Shown here in pieces: positions 7,573-14,547 of a stretch of DNA of 37,990 nt. The stretch spans positions 1 to 37,990 of the forward strand of contig DATCLO010000047.1 in NCBI GenBank assembly GCA_036563875.1, written 5' to 3'. The translations under genes and the position numbers were made by a program. The first letter of the stretch is position 1; each line of letters starts with the position of its first letter. The stretch comes from ZC4RG29 sp036563875 (lineage in GTDB: Bacteria; Bacteroidota; Bacteroidia; Cytophagales; Cyclobacteriaceae). The notes below the pieces were generated by a model, which was given only the letters and a program-made list of their open reading frames with translations, was not told the DNA's origin and ran no database searches.

Positions 7573-8820
7573 ATGACGATCACAGATGCTGACATACAGA
7601 GTGTAAAACAAAGGTTCGGCATTATCGGCAACTCGCCGTTGCTGAACAATGCGGTTAGGGTAGCGATGCAGGTGGCACCGACCGACATGTCGGTGCTGAT
7701 TACAGGGGAAAGCGGAAGTGGTAAGGAATCGTTTTCCAAGATTATTCATTACCTGAGTCCGCGCAAACACGGACAGTTCATTGCCATCAACTGCGGATCG
7801 ATTCCTGAGGGAACGATTGACTCAGAACTGTTCGGTCACGAAAAAGGATCCTTTACCGGTGCGTACGATTCACGGAAAGGATATTTTGAAGTAACTAACG
7901 GAGGCACTATCTTCCTGGATGAGATTGGTGAAATGCCACTGGGAACCCAGGCAAGACTACTTCGTGTATTGGAGAACGGTGAATTCATCCGCGTGGGTTC
8001 ATCCAAGGTGCTCAAGACGGATGTGCGCGTGGTGGCTGCAACGAACATCAACCTCATGCAGAAGGTCGAAGAAGGCAAGTTCCGTATCGATCTGTATTAC
8101 AGGTTAAGCACTGTGCCTATTTACGTTCCTCCACTCAGGGATCGCGGTAGTGATATCGATTTGTTGTTCCGGAAGTTCGCGGGTGATTTTGCTGAGAAAT
8201 ATCGTGTAAAGCCAGTGACGCTTACCGACGACGCGAGAGAGTTGCTGCTTCAGTATCGCTTCCCCGGCAACATTCGCCAGCTTAAGAACCTGGTCGAGCA
8301 GATTTCGGTGCTGTCAACAGGTGATCGCGTCATCGATGCTGCGACATTGAAGCAATATCTTCCTCAGGAAAGCAATCTCCCTGCACTGTTGCCATCAACA
8401 GGAGCTGAAAAGGAATCCATCAGTGAGCGTGACATTCTCTATAAGGTGCTCTTCGACATGAAGCGCGACATGGTGGATCTGAAGAAACTGGTGCTGGACA
8501 TCTATAACAACCAGGGAAAGGGCGGTCAGCTCGTGAAGGATCACCCGCAGCTGTTCGATGGCATTGAGCACGAAGCTCATAAGAGTGTACCTGAACCCGT
8601 TCTGCTGAAGGTTCATCCGAACCCTGAAGAACAGGAAGAAATCCAGGATATCACACATGAAACAGAAGACGACGATTCACTGTCGATCGAAAAGAAAGAA
8701 CGGGAGTTGATTGTACGCGCGCTGCGCAAGAACAACAACAAGCGCAAGTACGCCGCGCGAGACCTCGGGATATCGGAGCGTACGCTCTACCGCAAAATAA
8801 AGCAGTATGATCTTGAATAA
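7573..8820 (+). CDS. Sigma54-dependent transcriptional activator without receiver domain
   Basis: The 415-residue bacterial enhancer-binding protein has almost no N-terminal regulatory domain, about 18 residues before the AAA+ module. The Walker A motif is GESGSGKE (residues 45-52). The sigma54-contact loop reads GSFTGA rather than GAFTGA (92-97). Walker B is TIFLDEIGE. A Fis-type helix-turn-helix ends the protein (NNNKRKYAARDLGISERTLYRKI). Such proteins remodel RNA polymerase-sigma54 at -24/-12 promoters. With no receiver or GAF domain, control is probably by level or a partner protein. I take the ATG at 7573, 2 nt after the miaB stop; an in-frame TTG at 7567 overlaps that stop. It lies within the miaB-lptE-secG run. 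Confidence 0.93.
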   Translation: MTITDADIQSVKQRFGIIGNSPLLNNAVRVAMQVAPTDMSVLITGESGSGKESFSKIIHYLSPRKHGQFIAINCGSIPEGTIDSELFGHEKGSFTGAYDSRKGYFEVTNGGTIFLDEIGEMPLGTQARLLRVLENGEFIRVGSSKVLKTDVRVVAATNINLMQKVEEGKFRIDLYYRLSTVPIYVPPLRDRGSDIDLLFRKFAGDFAEKYRVKPVTLTDDARELLLQYRFPGNIRQLKNLVEQISVLSTGDRVIDAATLKQYLPQESNLPALLPSTGAEKESISERDILYKVLFDMKRDMVDLKKLVLDIYNNQGKGGQLVKDHPQLFDGIEHEAHKSVPEPVLLKVHPNPEEQEEIQDITHETEDDDSLSIEKKERELIVRALRKNNNKRKYAARDLGISERTLYRKIKQYDLE

Positions 8821-9334
8821 ACTCTGGAATGCTGCTGCGGTCCTGACGCTTGCTTTGGGTCTGAGTGGATGCGGTGTGTATTCGTTTACCGGCGGGGGAA
8901 CGAACGCGAACACCATCACCATTGAGGACATTTACAACAACGCTGACATGGGTCCTGCCAATATGGGGCAGGACTTCACAAACGCGCTGAAAAATTACTT
9001 CGTGCAAAACACGAAACTTTCAGTCGTTCGGGAAGGCGGCGAACTTCAAATGAGCGGAGAGATCACAAGTTACAGGTTAAGCCAGATTGCTCCGGTGTCT
9101 ACTGGCCAACCTGACGATTACGATCCCGCGTCAATGACCCGACTTACCATCACGGTTAAGATTACATACACCGATACGATTGACGAAGAAAAGAGCTTTC
9201 GCGACAAGACTTTTTCGTTTTACAAAGACTTCCCGAACGAGCAAAATTTGAGCGATGTAGAGGACGCTTATGTCAGAGAAATATTTGATCGACTGGTTAA
9301 CGACATATTCAACGCTTCGGTTGCCAATTGGTGA
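8807..9334 (+). CDS. lptE: LPS assembly lipoprotein LptE
   Basis: The 175-residue lipoprotein has signal peptide and lipobox LGLSGC with Cys22 as the lipidated residue, followed by GVYSFTGG, typical of the Bacteroidota LptE-like family. The remaining sequence is a small alpha/beta domain. LptE plugs the LptD barrel and helps insert lipopolysaccharide in the outer leaflet. Its ATG overlaps the last 14 nt of the sigma54 activator gene, which implies coupled translation. Sequence divergence in this phylum is high, so the call rests on lipobox, length, the GVYSF motif and gene neighbourhood together. Confidence 0.85.
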   Translation: MILNKLWNAAAVLTLALGLSGCGVYSFTGGGTNANTITIEDIYNNADMGPANMGQDFTNALKNYFVQNTKLSVVREGGELQMSGEITSYRLSQIAPVSTGQPDDYDPASMTRLTITVKITYTDTIDEEKSFRDKTFSFYKDFPNEQNLSDVEDAYVREIFDRLVNDIFNASVANW

Positions 9335-9357
9335 TTTTTGCCCTATTTTTAAAAGTC

Positions 9358-10335
9358 ATGCAAACCAAGAACCAGTTCATTAAGATCCTCCACGGTTACC
9401 TCAGCAGCACGGAAGAAGATGCCTGGCAGATACAGGCATTGAAGGAAGCGTATCCTTACAGTCAGGTTTTGCATGTGCTGGCAGCGCGACTCAGCAAAGA
9501 TCATCACCTTCCCACCGAGCAAGCAGATCTGCAACGCGCCGCAGTGCATGCTGGCGATCGCGCTGTACTTAAGGACATCATGACGCGCATTCACACACCG
9601 AGTGTTACGACAGAGGAAGTTCCGGCACCTCCGACTGGCAAAGTTGTAGAAGAGCATGAAGTTGCTGAAGACGTGATGAGCGGGTTAAACCGCTTGCATG
9701 AACTGCGACAAAATTTCGAAAATCTCTTCGAAGCAGAATCTGCCCGAGCAGCTGAATCTCAACCTCAGGTACCGGCAGAAGAAGCAACTCCTTCTGAACC
9801 AGAGCAGACTGAAACTCAACCGGCTGCTCCCAGGAAACCCAAAGGGCGTGTCGGACGAAAGCCCGGCAGAGCGAAGGCACAGCGCATTATTGAACTGGCG
9901 CGTCAGTTAAATCAACAACATCAGCAGCAGAACGAAGAAAGTTCAGAGAACGAGGAGTCGAAGAAAGGCCCGGGTCAAAAAAAAAACGCCGCAAGTCCGG
10001 ATGACCTGATCATCGACGCCATCGAGCAATCAAAAAAAAAACTCGCACCGGCAAGTGAGCGGCAGCAGGAGCAGCTCGAGATCATAGAAGAATTTATTAG
10101 CGCCAGTCCCACGATTTCCAACATCCGAAGCAGGCCGACGGCAGTCTCCAATGACGACCTGAGCCAGGTCAAGGCAGGCGAATTCGGCGACCATTTGGTT
10201 AGTGAAACCCTGGTCGAAATCCTCATTAACCAGGGTAAAAAGGAACGCGCCATCGAGGTGCTGAAGAAGCTTATTTGGAAGTTCCCGCAAAAAAAGGCTT
10301 ACTTTGCAGCGCAGATCGAAGACCTAAGAAAGTAG
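9358..10335 (+). CDS. TPR-ended protein of unknown function in the lptE-secG cluster
   Basis: The product has 325 residues and no signal peptide. The N-terminal 75 residues form a helical domain (FIKILHGYLSSTEEDAWQIQ, YPYSQVLHVLAAR). The middle (about 115-245) is low complexity, rich in Glu, Gln, Pro and Lys, and probably disordered. The last 50 residues look like one TPR unit (LVEILINQGKKERAIEVLKKLIWKFPQKKAYF). The position between lptE and secG is shared with other Bacteroidota in my recollection, but no function is known to me. I prefer ATG 9358; a TTG at 9328 would overlap lptE and add an unlikely hydrophobic tag. Homopolymeric A runs near 9979 and 10033 could be slippery but the frame is intact. 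Confidence 0.8.
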   Translation: MQTKNQFIKILHGYLSSTEEDAWQIQALKEAYPYSQVLHVLAARLSKDHHLPTEQADLQRAAVHAGDRAVLKDIMTRIHTPSVTTEEVPAPPTGKVVEEHEVAEDVMSGLNRLHELRQNFENLFEAESARAAESQPQVPAEEATPSEPEQTETQPAAPRKPKGRVGRKPGRAKAQRIIELARQLNQQHQQQNEESSENEESKKGPGQKKNAASPDDLIIDAIEQSKKKLAPASERQQEQLEIIEEFISASPTISNIRSRPTAVSNDDLSQVKAGEFGDHLVSETLVEILINQGKKERAIEVLKKLIWKFPQKKAYFAAQIEDLRK

Positions 10336-10338
10336 ACC

Positions 10339-10692
10339 ATGTACGAGCTTATCCTTGGTATAATCATATTTCTGGCCTTACTCCTGGTACTTATCATCCT
10401 GGCCCAAAATGCCAAGGGCGGCGGCCTCAGCAGCCAGTTTGGCGGCAGCGGCGCCAGCAACATTATTGGGGTTAAGAAGACCGGCGACCTGCTCGAAAAA
10501 CTAACCTGGGCTTTTGCTATAGGGATTATGGTCCTCACGCTCTCGGCGAGCTTTATCCTCCCTACCTCGAACCAGGCTCCGAGGAACGAGATTCTGGATG
10601 CGGCTGGACAGCAAGTCACGCCGGGCATGATACCGCCGATGCCAACTCCCTCTGAAGATGAGTCGACGGCACCCGCCGACTCGGCCAACTAA
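10339..10692 (+). CDS. secG: Protein translocase subunit SecG
   Basis: The 117-residue membrane protein has two hydrophobic helices (about residues 4-23 and 52-73) joined by the conserved SecG loop AQNAKGGGLSSQFGG. The C-terminal tail is Pro/Thr/Asp-rich and disordered, as often seen in this phylum. SecG joins SecYE and eases SecA-driven translocation. The ATG lies 3 nt after the stop of the TPR-ended gene. The stop is one base from the stop of a convergent gene, with no terminator hairpin between them. Confidence 0.95.
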   Translation: MYELILGIIIFLALLLVLIILAQNAKGGGLSSQFGGSGASNIIGVKKTGDLLEKLTWAFAIGIMVLTLSASFILPTSNQAPRNEILDAAGQQVTPGMIPPMPTPSEDESTAPADSAN

Positions 10693-10693
10693 G

Positions 10694-11428
10694 CTATACT
10701 CCCGGATTTTCTGCCTCGTACAAGCGCGAAAGGTGCTTGACGAATAACCTTTTTGCGACCGGCATGAGCGTTTCCGTGAAGGGAAACTTCATCCGGGACA
10801 GGATCAGGTATGTCGCCGGATTAGGCATGTCCTTCCACCGCGCCAGGAGGTCAAGCTTGATGCGCTCATAGGTATAGAGCGGCTTTTTCTGGACGCTTTC
10901 GATGAATTCTGTATTCAGGCTCCGCAGCTGCTCCTGGCTGTCCTCGTAAAAACTGATCTGGTACCGGTAGACGTTCGTCTCCTTTTCCGGTGGCTGAGTC
11001 ACGAACAAATATCCCTCCCGGGCGTACAGTGGCGTAACGCCGACGGGGGAAATCTCACACTGGGATTCAACGTAATCGTAGATGATCGTCCCTTCCTGCA
11101 GGGAGTCCTTGATGCGCGGGATTGCGAAGTTGATGATCTCATCCAGTTCCGCCATCACGTTGTCGTCCTCGATCAGCTTCCGGTACGACAGCTCCAGCCG
11201 TCGGAATTCCTCGAGAGAAAGCTCTTTGGGAAACGACTCCCGGAGGAGGGCCTTGTTTTCGCGGATCGCCAGGGCGTTCCGGTAGTGGAACACGAGATCG
11301 GACAAGAACGGATACAACTCGGTTTTTCCGAAGGATTCGCTAACCGTCTTGAGATAGGCCAGCAGAATGTACTTCTTGTACTCGAAGTCGATCAATCCCT
11401 GCGTTAACCAGTCTTTTGGCAATTGCAT
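10694..11428 (-). CDS. Conserved-looking protein of unknown function
   Basis: The 244-residue soluble protein has no signal peptide or membrane segment. It begins with MQLPKDWLTQGLIDFEYKKY, a compact N-terminal motif, followed by charged amphipathic helices (LSLEEFRRLELSYRKLIEDDN) and a mixed strand region around GYLFVTQPPEKETNVYRYQISF. I do not recognise a catalytic motif. Composition and codon use resemble neighbouring genes, so it appears real. Its promoter region is shared, in the opposite direction, with groES, 347 nt away. Its stop lies one base from the secG stop. Confidence 0.8.
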   Translation of the reverse strand: MQLPKDWLTQGLIDFEYKKYILLAYLKTVSESFGKTELYPFLSDLVFHYRNALAIRENKALLRESFPKELSLEEFRRLELSYRKLIEDDNVMAELDEIINFAIPRIKDSLQEGTIIYDYVESQCEISPVGVTPLYAREGYLFVTQPPEKETNVYRYQISFYEDSQEQLRSLNTEFIESVQKKPLYTYERIKLDLLARWKDMPNPATYLILSRMKFPFTETLMPVAKRLFVKHLSRLYEAENPGV

Positions 11429-11775
11429 AACCCTAAAACCATTAATCGAAACACTACCAAAATAATACTAAAAGACCGGAATGGGACACCGGAAATCCGG
11501 AAGGGGTGTGGTATCGACGGTCCTTCCTGGTGAAAAAGACAGTTTTCGTGCCAGAAAAGGCCGAAAAATGTCATGTCAGAATTGCGTATCGCTGCTGACA
11601 ACCTGCCATTTTCAGGGCTCACCGACAGCCCTGTTGATCCAATATTATCGCACAAAAACTGCCATTTTGTAGCAAAATTGTGCTTTCTTGCATGCCCTTT
11701 CACATTGGCACAAAAGATGAGTGCCGCTGTGGCAGAACTCAAAAAATTTGTTCAACCAAAACTTCCATTACGTAT
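11429..11775. promoter_or_regulatory. Divergent regulatory region between the unknown gene and groES
   Basis: This 347-nt stretch has no supported gene. It contains a 10-nt direct repeat CTGCCATTTT at 11603-11612 and 11659-11668, an inverted pair CTGA-N13-TCAG at 11595-11615, a related AAAAATGTCA at 11565-11574 in the other orientation, and a sigma54-like promoter at 11705-11720. I saw no CIRCE element (the usual HrcA operator). The repeats stand about 40-140 nt upstream of the candidate promoter, suitable for an activator of groESL. Confidence 0.45.
11705..11720 (+). promoter_or_regulatory. Sigma54-like -24/-12 promoter before groES
   Basis: TTGGCAC is followed at the proper distance by TGA where the -12 element normally reads TGC: the GG and the G of the -12 pair are 10 nt apart as required, but the invariant C is an A. 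Expected transcription start near 11732 gives a leader of about 44 nt to the groES ATG. Confidence 0.35.
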
Positions 11776-12054
11776 ATGGCGAAAATCAATTTCAAACCGA
11801 ACGAGGACCGGGTTCTTGTTGAGCCGGCCGAGGCTGAGGAAAAGACCGCGTCCGGCATCTACATACCAGATACCTCCAAGGAAAAGCCCCAGAAAGGGAG
11901 GGTGGTCGCAGTAGGTGAAGGTCTTAAGGACAAGCCCGTTACGGTTAAAGTTGGCGATCAGATCCTGTACGGAAAGTATGCGGGTACTGAGATCACTATA
12001 GATGGAAAAGAATACCTGATCATGCGTAACTCCGATATCTTCGGAACCATTTAA
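11776..12054 (+). CDS. groES: Co-chaperonin GroES
   Basis: The 92-residue protein is of standard length. It starts MAKINFKPNEDRVLVEP and carries the mobile-loop region EEKTASGIYIPDTSKEKPQKG and the GRVVAVGEG and VGDQILYGKYAGTEI strands of Hsp10. It caps the GroEL chamber as a heptamer. The frame is open further upstream to an ATG at 11680, but the family begins at the ATG at 11776. groEL follows after 27 nt in the same operon. Confidence 0.97.
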   Translation: MAKINFKPNEDRVLVEPAEAEEKTASGIYIPDTSKEKPQKGRVVAVGEGLKDKPVTVKVGDQILYGKYAGTEITIDGKEYLIMRNSDIFGTI

Positions 12055-12081
12055 TCCTGTAAAACTTAAACAATCTAAGAA

Positions 12082-13707
12082 ATGGCTAAAGAAATAACCT
12101 TTGATACCACTGCGCGGGACAAGATCAAGAGGGGTGTTGATAAACTGGCTGACGCCGTTAAAGTCACCCTCGGCCCGAAAGGAAGGAATGTGATCCTGGA
12201 CAAAAAGTTCGGTGCCCCGACAGTAACAAAGGATGGGGTGACAGTCGCCAAGGAAATTGAACTCAAGGATCCTATCGAAAACATGGGAGCCCAGCTGGTT
12301 AAGGAAGTTGCATCCAAGACCGCTGACGCAGCCGGTGATGGAACTACTACTGCAACCGTTCTTACGCAGGCCATCTTCGGCCATGGTATCAAGAACGTGG
12401 CTGCAGGCGCCAATCCCATGGACCTGAAGAGAGGTATCGACAAGGCTGTCGTTGCCGTTGTTGAAAACCTCCGCAAACAATCCAAGAAAATCAAAGACTC
12501 CAGCGAAATCGCTCAAGTCGCTACGATCTCATCCAACAACGACACCGAAATCGGTAAGATGATTGCCGACGCCATGGATAAAGTTGGCAAGGACGGCGTC
12601 ATCACGGTTGAGGAAGCAAAGGGTACGGAAACCGAAGTGAAGACCGTGGAAGGTATGCAATTCGACCGCGGTTATCTCTCGCCGTACTTCGTGACCAACA
12701 CCGAGAAGATGGAGGCTGAGCTCGACAATCCTTACATCCTGATCCACGATAAGAAGATCAGCTCGATGAAGGAGCTCCTCCCTATCCTCGAACAAACTGC
12801 ACAAACCGGCAAGCCGCTCCTCATCATCGCTGAGGAAGTTGAAGGCGAAGCGCTCGCTACCCTGGTCGTTAACAAGATCCGCGGTGCTCTGCGCGTGGCT
12901 GCTGTTAAGGCTCCTGGCTTTGGCGACAGAAGGAAAGCCATGCTGGAAGACATCGCCATCCTCACCGGTGGTAAGGTGATCTCCGAAGAACTCGGCTTCA
13001 AGCTCGAAAACGCTACACTCGAGCACCTCGGCCGCGCTGAAAAGGTCAACATCGACAAGGACAACACCACGATCGTTAACGGCGCCGGCAAGAAGGCCGA
13101 CATCCAGGGCCGCATCAACCAGATCAAGGCTCAGATCGAAACGACTACTTCCGACTACGATAAGGAAAAACTGCAAGAACGCCTGGCTAAGCTGTCCGGC
13201 GGTGTAGCTATCCTCTACGTAGGTGCGGCTACCGAAGTAGAAATGAAGGAAAAGAAAGACCGCGTTGACGATGCGCTGCACGCAACACGCGCTGCTGTAC
13301 AGGAAGGTATCATCCCTGGTGGTGGTGTTGCTTACATCCGCGCTATCGAAGCCCTCAAGGATGTTGAAGTTGACAACGACGACCAGGCTACTGGTGTCAA
13401 CATCATCCGTCTGGCTCTCGAAGCTCCGCTGCGCACCATCGTTGCCAATGCTGGTCAGGAAGGATCGGTTATCGTCAGCAAGGTTCGCGAAGGCAAGAAA
13501 GACTACGGTTACAATGCCCGCGAAAACAAGTTCGAAAACTTCTTCGATGCTGGTATTATCGACCCGACCAAGGTATCGCGCCTCGCGCTCGAGAACGCTG
13601 CTTCTATCGCCGGCCTGCTGCTGACGACCGAAGCTGTCGTGTCGGAAATTCCTGAAGAAAAAGAAGCCCCTGCAGCTCCCGGAGGCGGCATGGGCGGAAT
13701 GATGTAA
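12082..13707 (+). CDS. groEL: Chaperonin GroEL
   Basis: The 541-residue Hsp60 is of full length. Visible signatures include TLGPKGRNVILDKKFG, the ATP-site GDGTTTATVL, AAVQEGIIPGGGVAY and the flexible GGMGGMM tail. It folds substrate proteins in the cytoplasm with GroES and ATP. It is the second gene of the groESL operon. A strong hairpin terminator starts about 40 nt after the stop. Codon choice in the second half is strikingly uniform, as expected for a highly expressed gene. Confidence 0.98.
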   Translation: MAKEITFDTTARDKIKRGVDKLADAVKVTLGPKGRNVILDKKFGAPTVTKDGVTVAKEIELKDPIENMGAQLVKEVASKTADAAGDGTTTATVLTQAIFGHGIKNVAAGANPMDLKRGIDKAVVAVVENLRKQSKKIKDSSEIAQVATISSNNDTEIGKMIADAMDKVGKDGVITVEEAKGTETEVKTVEGMQFDRGYLSPYFVTNTEKMEAELDNPYILIHDKKISSMKELLPILEQTAQTGKPLLIIAEEVEGEALATLVVNKIRGALRVAAVKAPGFGDRRKAMLEDIAILTGGKVISEELGFKLENATLEHLGRAEKVNIDKDNTTIVNGAGKKADIQGRINQIKAQIETTTSDYDKEKLQERLAKLSGGVAILYVGAATEVEMKEKKDRVDDALHATRAAVQEGIIPGGGVAYIRAIEALKDVEVDNDDQATGVNIIRLALEAPLRTIVANAGQEGSVIVSKVREGKKDYGYNARENKFENFFDAGIIDPTKVSRLALENAASIAGLLLTTEAVVSEIPEEKEAPAAPGGGMGGMM

Positions 13708-13744
13708 TCCGTTAACGGATTCACACCATAAACATATATATAGA

Positions 13745-13774
13745 AAAAGGCTGCCCCGTAAGGCAGCCTTTTTT
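13745..13774 (+). terminator. Intrinsic terminator of groESL
   Basis: GGCTGCC and GGCAGCC form a perfect 7-bp stem, extended by flanking A and T tracts, with loop CCGTAA and six T's after the stem. The symmetric tracts mean it could stop transcription both ways. Confidence 0.9.
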
Positions 13775-13816
13775 AGTTGGCAGTGGGCAGTGGTGACAGT
13801 AAGTACAATCGTTGTA

Positions 13817-13970
13817 GATTACGGAATCACCAATTACTGATTACCGATTACCTGATGACTGATCACCTGATCACCGATTACCCGATTACCGATTACCTGA
13901 TTGCCGATTACCGGTTACCTGATTACCGATTACCAGTTACCCGATTACCGATTACCGATTACCGATTAGA
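13817..13970. repeat. Degenerate GATTACC tandem array
   Basis: About 20 head-to-tail units of GATTACC or GATTACCN, alternating irregularly between 7 and 8 nt, with variants such as GATCACC and GTTACC. The last four units are perfect. It has no coding sense and no spacer-repeat order. Recent slippage or expansion is likely at the right end. Confidence 0.85.
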
Positions 13971-13973
13971 AAC

Positions 13974-13996
13974 GAGACGCCCACATTGGGCGTCTC
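13974..13996. repeat. Perfect 9-bp inverted repeat
   Basis: GAGACGCCC, loop ACATT, GGGCGTCTC. There is no T run directly after it, so it is not a classical terminator. To my recollection, hairpins with GAGACGC arms are a common dispersed intergenic element in Bacteroidota, but that is not shown by this window. Confidence 0.6.
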
Positions 13997-14169
13997 TACT
14001 ATCATTCCTCGACCGCCGATTCGATTACTTCTTGCTACTTGCTCCCTGCATATTCCACGTTCCCATTCCCCTCCTTTCGCTCAATCGACCATTAAAAAAC
14101 TTTTTCCTATATTTCCTTTTTATCGAGCGATAGTACTCCCTGCTATCGATCTATAACATTTTTACACGT

Positions 14170-14547
14170 ATGGTGATCCATGATTCATTCCCCGACTTCC
14201 TGCTGTTTGTCTATGTCCACATGTCGGAAGCGGACCACAACTATGATCCTAAGGAAATGGCGCTGATCAAAAAGAAAATGCATGCCCTGTTTCCGGAAGG
14301 CACCGACCTGGAGAAGAAGTTGTATCGCGCCATTCGCGACTACAACAATTTCGACAAATCCCGGCTCGACGCGTTATTCAAAGACACGTTTGAAAAATTC
14401 AGGGGCGCAAATCCCGAACTTCGGGAACACCTCTTCCAGGATATACTGGAGATCGCCAGCGCCGACGGAGCGCTTAACGCGTCCGAATCACAGGCGCTGG
14501 AATCTCTTAAGAAGATTATTGACTTGACGTCCGCTACGGCAAACTGA
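14170..14547 (+). CDS. TerB-like helical protein
   Basis: The 125-residue soluble, all-helical protein resembles the TerB/DjlA N-terminal fold: DFLLFVYVHMSEADHNYDPKEMALIKKKM matches the acidic first motif and EIASADGALNASESQALESLKKII the second, in which clustered acidic residues may bind metal. TerB-like domains occur in tellurite-resistance and membrane-stress systems, but stand-alone copies like this are of unknown function. No ter operon lies nearby. The stop codon directly abuts the stop of the convergent OPT gene with no spacer. Confidence 0.72.
   Translation: MVIHDSFPDFLLFVYVHMSEADHNYDPKEMALIKKKMHALFPEGTDLEKKLYRAIRDYNNFDKSRLDALFKDTFEKFRGANPELREHLFQDILEIASADGALNASESQALESLKKIIDLTSATAN

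Larger units (their letters stand above)
13708..14169. other. 462-nt intergenic stretch after groEL
   Basis: No gene is supported. From left to right it holds the groESL terminator, a short GGCAGTG repeat run (13779-13800), a long degenerate GATTACC array (13817-13970), a perfect 9-bp hairpin (13974-13996) and a pyrimidine-rich leader to the next gene with a near-match -7 box TATATTTC at 14108-14115. A 118-codon frame across the array only translates the repeat (LITDY-like units) and is not a gene. Confidence 0.7.

Noticed and set aside
11707..11725. CIRCE operator before groES
   Set aside because: GGCAC-N9-GTGCC has the correct spacer length but not the TTAGCACTC / GAGTGCTAA arms, so it is not a convincing HrcA site.
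11752..13281. Long minus-strand frames of 254 and 250 codons
   Set aside because: They are antisense to groES and groEL, whose strong codon bias leaves the opposite strand open.
13817..13970. CRISPR array
   Set aside because: Units are contiguous 7-8-mers with no spacers and there are no cas genes.
13777..14133. A 118-codon frame after groEL
   Set aside because: More than a third of it is the translated GATTACC array (LITDY units), and the rest has no protein signal.
14170..14547. Tellurite-resistance operon
   Set aside because: Only a stand-alone TerB-like gene is present; no other ter genes lie nearby.
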